Assembly (NCBI RefSeq): GCF_008033385.1
Contig: NZ_VOGY01000004.1
Location: 186,001-250,000 of the forward strand
Origin: Algibacter pacificus
GTDB taxonomy: Bacteria; Bacteroidota; Bacteroidia; Flavobacteriales; Flavobacteriaceae
Direction of reading: 5' to 3'
DNA: 64,000 nt
Shown: one piece after another, positions 59,627 to 64,000 of the stretch
Layout: each line of letters opens with the position of its first letter
How positions within the stretch are numbered: position 1 is the stretch's first letter
Translations under genes and position numbers: made by a program
The notes under the pieces: generated by a model
Database searches by the model: none
What the model was told of the DNA's origin: nothing
The model's input: the letters and a program-made list of their open reading frames with translations, nothing else

Positions 59627-59640
59627 TAAAGGAAAACATT

Positions 59641-60015
59641 ATGACAAATCTTATTTACAAAGACGAAAGCTTTGCTATTGTTGGGGTGCTCTTTGAAGTC
59701 TATAATAATTTGGGTTCCGGTTTTTCTGAAATAGTTTATAAAGATGCTATTGAATATGAGTTTAAAACTAAAAACATTCCTTTTGAAAGAGAAAAAGAAT
59801 ATAGTGTAGCTTATAAAGATACCATTCTATCACACAAATTTTACGCTGATTTTATCGTAAACGACAAAATCATCTTAGAAATAAAATGTGCAGAAAACAT
59901 ACATGATAAGCATATTGCTCAATGCATAAATTATTTAAAAGTGAGTAAAAATAAATTAGCCATTTTAGCTAATTTTCAAAAGAACTATTTACAACATAAA
60001 AGAATCGTGTTATAA
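59641..60015 (+). CDS. GxxExxY protein, PD-(D/E)XK nuclease-like
   Basis: A 124-residue protein of the GxxExxY family. The eponymous motif is GFSEIVY (residues 27-33). The C-terminal part has the PD-(D/E)XK catalytic signature: Asp70, then Glu80-Ile-Lys82 (ADFIVNDKIILEIKC), and Gln94, so the nuclease-like site is intact. No signal or membrane segment is present. The start is ATG at 59641; a longer frame from 59578 runs through a repeat arm. The gene is bordered by three full and one partial hairpin unit upstream and two downstream, with no other gene. I recall GxxExxY genes associated with repeats and rRNA intervening sequences in other genomes. Function unknown. Confidence 0.88.
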   Translation: MTNLIYKDESFAIVGVLFEVYNNLGSGFSEIVYKDAIEYEFKTKNIPFEREKEYSVAYKDTILSHKFYADFIVNDKIILEIKCAENIHDKHIAQCINYLKVSKNKLAILANFQKNYLQHKRIVL

Positions 60016-60025
60016 AATAAAAGTA

Positions 60026-60156
60026 GCCACGAATTCACCAATAAAAATAAAAAAATATTAAACAGAAAACGGAACGCTTTTTATTAGTGAACTATAAAAG
60101 ATTATTATTAGAAGTTTTTTTTATAATACAGTAAAAGAAATTCGTGTATTCGTGGC
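60026..60156. repeat. Hairpin repeat unit E
   Basis: A 131-bp unit starting 10 bp after the GxxExxY stop codon. Arms GCCACGAATTCACCAAT and ATTCGTGTATTCGTGGC are good; the centre is degenerate (AACTATAAAAGATTATT), so it is the most diverged copy internally. Confidence 0.78.
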
Positions 60157-60171
60157 CTGAAAATATAATTA

Positions 60172-60299
60172 GCCACGAATTCACCAATAAAAATAAAAGT
60201 AATATTAAATAAAAACAGAACATTTTTATTAGTGAACTATCGAAGATAGTTATTCAAAAGTTTTCTGTAGTAGAGGATAAAAATTCGTGAATTAGTGGC
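60172..60299. repeat. Hairpin repeat unit F
   Basis: A 128-bp unit with arms GCCACGAATTCACCAAT and ATTCGTGAATTAGTGGC, conserved centre AACTATCGAAGATAGTT and inner ACAGAA/TTCTGT pairing. It ends about 70 bp before the CCA-adding enzyme gene. Confidence 0.8.
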
Positions 60300-60371
60300 T
60301 ATAAAAACAACAACGTCTTTCAAATTAAGAAAAGCATTGAAGTCATAAAAATTAGCGGCACAACATACAGT

Positions 60372-61781
60372 ATGAATTACAAAGAAGCATTAACAAACCC
60401 TATTTTCAAAATCATCGCACAATCTGCCAAAGAATTACATTTGGATAGTTACGTCATAGGTGGCTTTGTACGGGATTTTATTTTAAAACGTGGCACAGCA
60501 AAAGATATCGATGTGGTTGCCATTGGCGACGGTATAAAACTAGCCAAACAAGTGGCAAAAAACTTACCAAACAAACCCAAAGTTCAGGTGTTTAAAACAT
60601 ACGGTACCGCCATGCTTCGCTACGATGATATTGAAATTGAATTTGTTGGTGCTCGAAAGGAATCATATACTGAAGACAGTAGAAATCCATCTGTTGAAAA
60701 TGGCTCATTACAAGACGACCAAAACCGTAGAGATTTTACAATAAATGCACTAGCCTTAAATTTAAGCGAGACCTATTTTGGCGATTTATTAGATCCTTTT
60801 GGAGGTGTTTCCGATTTGAAAAAAAAGATAATCCGCACACCATTAAACCCCGATATTACTTATAGTGACGATCCTTTAAGGATGATGCGTGCTATCCGGT
60901 TTGCAACGCAATTAAACTTTACTATTGAAGAAAAATCACTGGAAGCGATTACAAAAAATTGCGATAGAATTAAAATAATTACCAAAGAACGTATCGTTAC
61001 CGAATTGAATAAAATTCTGGAAAGCGAAACACCATCTATTGGATTTTTACTCTTAGAAAAAACAAAGTTATTACAATATATTTTACCAGAAATAACTGCC
61101 TTAAAAGGGATTGATGAAGTGGAAGGCCAACGCCATAAAGATAACTTTTACCACACCTTGGAAGTGGTCGATAATATTGCAAAACACACCGATAACCTCT
61201 GGTTACGCTGGGCTGCCCTTTTACACGATATTGGTAAAGCGCCTACAAAACGCTTTAGCAAAAAAGTAGGGTGGACTTTTCATGGACACGAATTTGAAGG
61301 CTCCAAAATGGTTTATCATTTATTTAAAAGACTTAAAATGCCACTGAACGACAAAATGAAATTTGTTCAAAAAATGGTGTTTATGAGTTCTCGCCCTATT
61401 GTACTTGCTCAAGATGTTACCGACTCTGCGGTTCGCCGTTTGGTTTTCGATGCCGGAGATTATGTAGAAGATTTAATGACACTTTGCGAAGCAGATATTA
61501 CCACTAAAAACCCTAAAAAATTCAATAAATATCATAATAATTTTAAAATTGTTAGGGAAAAAATTATCGAAGTAGAACAACGCGATCACGTACGTAATTT
61601 TCAACCGCCAATTTCTGGTGAAGAAATTATGGAAGCTTTCAATATGAAACCATCTCGCGAAATTGGAATTATAAAAGATTTTATAAAAGAAGCCATTTTA
61701 GAAGGTGAAATTCCTAATGAATATGATGCAGCTTACAAACTCATGCTTAAAAAAGGAGAGGCTTTGGGTTTAAAAAAATAA
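60372..61781 (+). CDS. CCA tRNA nucleotidyltransferase with HD domain
   Basis: Adds or repairs the 3' CCA of tRNAs; neither tRNA in this window encodes CCA. The 469 residues have a class II nucleotidyltransferase head (YVIGGFVRDFIL, AKDIDVVAIG with catalytic Asp pair), the QDDQNRRDFTINALALNL template region with the nucleotide-selecting Asp/Arg, a helical body, and an HD domain (LLHDIGKAPTKRF). A poly(A)-polymerase role is possible in the family but a single copy here fits CCA addition. Complete. Confidence 0.92.
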   Translation: MNYKEALTNPIFKIIAQSAKELHLDSYVIGGFVRDFILKRGTAKDIDVVAIGDGIKLAKQVAKNLPNKPKVQVFKTYGTAMLRYDDIEIEFVGARKESYTEDSRNPSVENGSLQDDQNRRDFTINALALNLSETYFGDLLDPFGGVSDLKKKIIRTPLNPDITYSDDPLRMMRAIRFATQLNFTIEEKSLEAITKNCDRIKIITKERIVTELNKILESETPSIGFLLLEKTKLLQYILPEITALKGIDEVEGQRHKDNFYHTLEVVDNIAKHTDNLWLRWAALLHDIGKAPTKRFSKKVGWTFHGHEFEGSKMVYHLFKRLKMPLNDKMKFVQKMVFMSSRPIVLAQDVTDSAVRRLVFDAGDYVEDLMTLCEADITTKNPKKFNKYHNNFKIVREKIIEVEQRDHVRNFQPPISGEEIMEAFNMKPSREIGIIKDFIKEAILEGEIPNEYDAAYKLMLKKGEALGLKK

Positions 61782-61826
61782 CCGTCACTTTTAATACTAA
61801 ACATAACAATATTCAATACATAAAAA

Positions 61827-62840
61827 ATGAAAAAGGACAACAAAGCAGTAATATACTGGTTATTAACAGGATGCTTCCTTATTTTTATAATGGTTGTTGT
61901 TGGTGGTATTACCAGGTTAACCGATTCTGGTTTATCCATGTCTAACTACCGCTTAATTACAGGCACCATTCCGCCAATTGGCGATCAAGAATGGCAAGAA
62001 GCTTTCGACCTTTATAAAAAACATCCCGAATTTAATGCGTATAACAATCATTTTAATATTGAAGATTTTAAAAGCATTTACTTTTGGGAATGGTTGCACC
62101 GCGTTATCGGACGTTCGATTGGAATGGTTTTTATCATTCCCTTTTTCTATTTCTTAATACGCAAAAAACTCACAAAAAGCACTATAAAAAAATGTCTCGT
62201 GTTACTTTCTCTCGGTGCTTTTCAAGGTTTTTTAGGTTGGTATATGGTTAAAAGTGGCTTGGTAGATATGCCCGATGTGAGTCATTACAGGCTCGCAGCC
62301 CACTTAATTACCGCATTTATCACTTTTGCAGCAACGCTTTGGGTGGCTTTAGATCTCATTTACCCCAATAGAAAGCCTGCAAACAAGCCGATGAAAAATT
62401 TAATTTTGATAAGCTATTTTGTTATTATAATTCAAATTATATACGGTGCATTTATCGCTGGTTTAAAAGCTGGTTTACTTCACAACCATTGGCCTTTAAT
62501 GAACGAAGGCGCCTTTATGCACTTTACGGTTTACGTATTAGATCCGTTTTATAAAAACCTTATTGAAAACCCAAGCGGTATTCAATTTGTACACAGAATA
62601 CTTGCCTATGTTGTAGTGTTTCTAATTGTTAGTATTTGGATGAAATCTAAAAAATTCACATTAACAACACTTCAAAAACAAGGTGTTAATTCATTACTAA
62701 TTATCGTTTTATTACAGTTTATATTGGGTGTTTTAACCTTAATTTATCAAGTTCCGTTAGGATTAGGTATTGCTCATCAAATCGGTGCATTTTTCTTATT
62801 AACAGGTATGACATTTACCCTACATCGTTTCAGTAGGTAG
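61827..62840 (+). CDS. ctaA: Heme A synthase (COX15/CtaA family)
   Basis: Oxidises heme O to heme A for the terminal oxidase. The 337 residues form eight helices. Haem-ligand His are seen in FWEWLHRVIGR, HYRLAAHLITAF, FVHRILAYV and LGIAHQIGAFF; the Glu in WEW is conserved. The first loop with GGITRLTDSGLSM is a family signature. The lack of a Cys pair in the first extracytoplasmic loop fits the alphaproteobacterial/eukaryotic-like COX15 type. It follows the CCA gene by 45 bp. Confidence 0.93.
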   Translation: MKKDNKAVIYWLLTGCFLIFIMVVVGGITRLTDSGLSMSNYRLITGTIPPIGDQEWQEAFDLYKKHPEFNAYNNHFNIEDFKSIYFWEWLHRVIGRSIGMVFIIPFFYFLIRKKLTKSTIKKCLVLLSLGAFQGFLGWYMVKSGLVDMPDVSHYRLAAHLITAFITFAATLWVALDLIYPNRKPANKPMKNLILISYFVIIIQIIYGAFIAGLKAGLLHNHWPLMNEGAFMHFTVYVLDPFYKNLIENPSGIQFVHRILAYVVVFLIVSIWMKSKKFTLTTLQKQGVNSLLIIVLLQFILGVLTLIYQVPLGLGIAHQIGAFFLLTGMTFTLHRFSR

Positions 62841-62962
62841 TTTTAATTGTATACTTTTGCCGTTTAAAATTAAATCTGCTTATTTTAAGATTTAACAACT
62901 AAAATTATGCGTTTAAAAGCATAAAAATAAATACTAAAGTTTTTTATATAAAACGACATAAA

Positions 62963-63478
62963 ATGATTTACAGATTTAGAGTTATACTTGACAACGACAA
63001 CAATGACGAAGATGTTTTCCGCGATTTAGAAATTCGCGAAGACGATACACTTGAAGATTTACATAATATTATTACCCAATCTTTTGGTTTTGATGGCAGC
63101 GAAATGGCATCTTTTTACATTAGTGACGACCAATGGAATCAAGGTGAAGAAATATCTCTTTTCGATTTAAGTGATGATGGATCGGCACGTTTAATGAACG
63201 AAACAGCCATTAACGATGTAACTTTCGAAATGCAAACCAAGCTTATTTATGTTTATGATTTTTTAAGCATGTGGACATTTTATGTTGAATTAGCTGAAAT
63301 TGTAGAAGAAGCTGAAGGTTCCGATTATCCTAACTTAATGTTTGTGCAAGGTCAAGTTCCAGATACAGCTCCCGATAGAGTTTTTGAAGCTGATAACGAC
63401 GAGGACTATGGTGAATTTGATGACGATTTAGATATTGACGACTATGAAGATTTAGACTTTGACGAGCATTGGAATTAA
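62963..63478 (+). CDS. pRiA4b ORF-3-like protein
   Basis: A 171-residue acidic protein. MIYRFRVILDNDNNDEDVFRDLEIREDDTLEDLHNIITQSFGFDGSEMASFYISDDQ is the start of the plasmid pRiA4b ORF-3 family (IS1096 TnpR-like by name, with no shown recombinase activity). The C-terminus is Asp/Glu-rich. The family is common on chromosomes of Bacteroidota, so a recent mobile origin should not be assumed. Function unknown. Confidence 0.85.
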   Translation: MIYRFRVILDNDNNDEDVFRDLEIREDDTLEDLHNIITQSFGFDGSEMASFYISDDQWNQGEEISLFDLSDDGSARLMNETAINDVTFEMQTKLIYVYDFLSMWTFYVELAEIVEEAEGSDYPNLMFVQGQVPDTAPDRVFEADNDEDYGEFDDDLDIDDYEDLDFDEHWN

Positions 63479-63542
63479 TTTTCAATACCTAAAACATATC
63501 ACATTATCTATTTAATCAACACAAATGTGTTAATAGCTTAGA

Positions 63543-63923
63543 ATGAAAAAATGGCATAAAATATTAAGCGTATTTCTACTCGTTTCCATTTACTGCTTTG
63601 GTGTCTATGTTCCTGCAAAGACGGCCTTAAATTCTAGTGCACAAACTTTTGAGCAACATAAAGAACAAAAGGAGTACTTAAACAGTGCCTCTAAAATTCT
63701 TTATCCGCATACACAACAATTAGAAAATTCAATTTCGGATATTACGGAATGTTCTTTTTCTAATTTCGACCTTTCTTCTATTGAAGGGTTTTGGACTATT
63801 ATTACCTATTCTGAGGAATTACTGTTTAATGCACGATTCAAACAGTACAAAAACTACTTAAAAACCCTCCTGATTAGGCAACGAAAGTCCGATCTCATCT
63901 TTCCGTTTCATAATTTTTGGTAA
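63543..63923 (+). CDS. Small membrane-anchored or secreted protein
   Basis: A 126-residue protein with an N-terminal hydrophobic segment (WHKILSVFLLVSIYCFGVYV, about 4-23). The middle region, SSAQTFEQHKEQKEYLNSASKILYPHTQ, is helical and polar. The end is LIRQRKSDLIFPFHNFW. No lipobox or domain is recognised. The position near heme A synthase and the similar size to the gene at 126-497 suggest a lineage of short proteins near metal or oxidase genes. A perfect palindrome follows 52 bp downstream. Confidence 0.65.
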   Translation: MKKWHKILSVFLLVSIYCFGVYVPAKTALNSSAQTFEQHKEQKEYLNSASKILYPHTQQLENSISDITECSFSNFDLSSIEGFWTIITYSEELLFNARFKQYKNYLKTLLIRQRKSDLIFPFHNFW

Positions 63924-63974
63924 TCCATATTTATTAAAAACGACACTTTTAGTCGTTACAAATTAAATTAAAAA

Positions 63975-63998
63975 TATGTTACGATGTATCGTAACATA
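63975..63998. promoter_or_regulatory. Perfect palindrome at the right edge (candidate operator)
   Basis: TATGTTACGAT-GT-ATCGTAACATA is an 11-bp perfect inverted repeat with a 2-nt centre. There is no T-run, so it is more like an operator for a dimeric regulator than a terminator. Its target is probably a gene beyond the window. Confidence 0.5.
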
Positions 63999-64000
63999 AA

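Noticed and set aside
59238-59639. A 133-codon minus-strand frame with internal repeats
   Set aside because: Its repeated amino-acid blocks are the translation of hairpin units A to D. The frame stays open only because the units are AT-rich and of near-triplet period; no start context or protein family.
59188-60299. Repeat array considered as CRISPR
   Set aside because: Units are about 130 bp with inner palindromes and spacers of 12-15 bp that are partly identical; no cas gene is present.
62963-63478. pRiA4b ORF-3-like gene taken as proof of a transposon
   Set aside because: The family name is historical; no terminal inverted repeats or transposase are present around it.

Overview
The window is AT-rich chromosomal DNA from a member of the Flavobacteriaceae (Bacteroidota), most likely marine. 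Support comes from Bacteroidota-type promoters (TTG, about 19 bp, TAnnTTTG) in front of several genes including both tRNAs, a complete Na+-translocating NADH:quinone reductase (nqrA-F), a type IX secretion plug-domain protein, DUF5606 and DUF4197 proteins, LytS/LytT-type two-component genes, OmpA proteins with flavobacterial architectures, and a few TTG starts. No rRNA, integrase, intact insertion sequence or CRISPR array was seen.

Layout. 0-4.6 kb: a truncated gene at the left edge, a small Cys-rich membrane-anchored protein behind a CRP/FNR-like palindrome, an endonuclease-family protein, NAD salvage genes pncB-pncA and a DUF457-type membrane protein. 4.7-11.5 kb: a TolC/adaptor/RND efflux operon with two small accessory genes; its gaps hold dispersed palindromic repeats and a decayed RND C-terminus. 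11.5-22 kb: fused isobutyryl-CoA mutase (icmF), purU, an OmpA protein with PA-x-Y repeats, a thioredoxin-like protein, a DUF4197 lipoprotein, and apbE with a small partner gene. 22-29.6 kb looks accessory: a deletion scar joining a porin N-terminus to a CHAT-domain C-terminus, a LytS/LytT signalling operon with a lipoprotein and a membrane protein, a PH-domain protein, a secreted lipoprotein and a large OmpA protein. 29.9-36 kb: the nqrABCDEF operon with its own terminator.

36-52.5 kb is mainly housekeeping: T9SS plug, apaG, an aspartate aminotransferase, a fatty acid desaturase, rsmG, uvrB, an S4-domain protein, a phosphoribosyltransferase, shikimate kinase, two tandem tRNA-Lys(TTT) genes each with its own promoter, a Crp/Fnr regulator next to a likely target, peptide deformylase, ruvX and dapD. 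52.7-58.5 kb is a surface-glycan cluster with three glycosyltransferases, a Kdo/heptose-kinase-like protein, a galactofuranosyltransferase-like protein and UDP-galactopyranose mutase. 58.5-64 kb holds a Sua5/YrdC protein, a GxxExxY PD-(D/E)XK protein inside an array of about 130-bp hairpin repeats, a CCA-adding enzyme, heme A synthase, a pRiA4b ORF-3-like protein and a small secreted protein. A perfect palindrome lies at the right edge.

Functional links: ApbE should flavinylate NqrB and NqrC although it lies about 8 kb from nqr; UDP-galactopyranose mutase should supply the neighbouring galactofuranosyltransferase; the Crp/Fnr regulator probably controls the adjacent lipoprotein gene. The strongest candidate for an undescribed system is the GxxExxY nuclease-like gene with its flanking hairpin-repeat array at 59.19-60.30 kb; one arm of the same repeat recurs near 10.83 kb.
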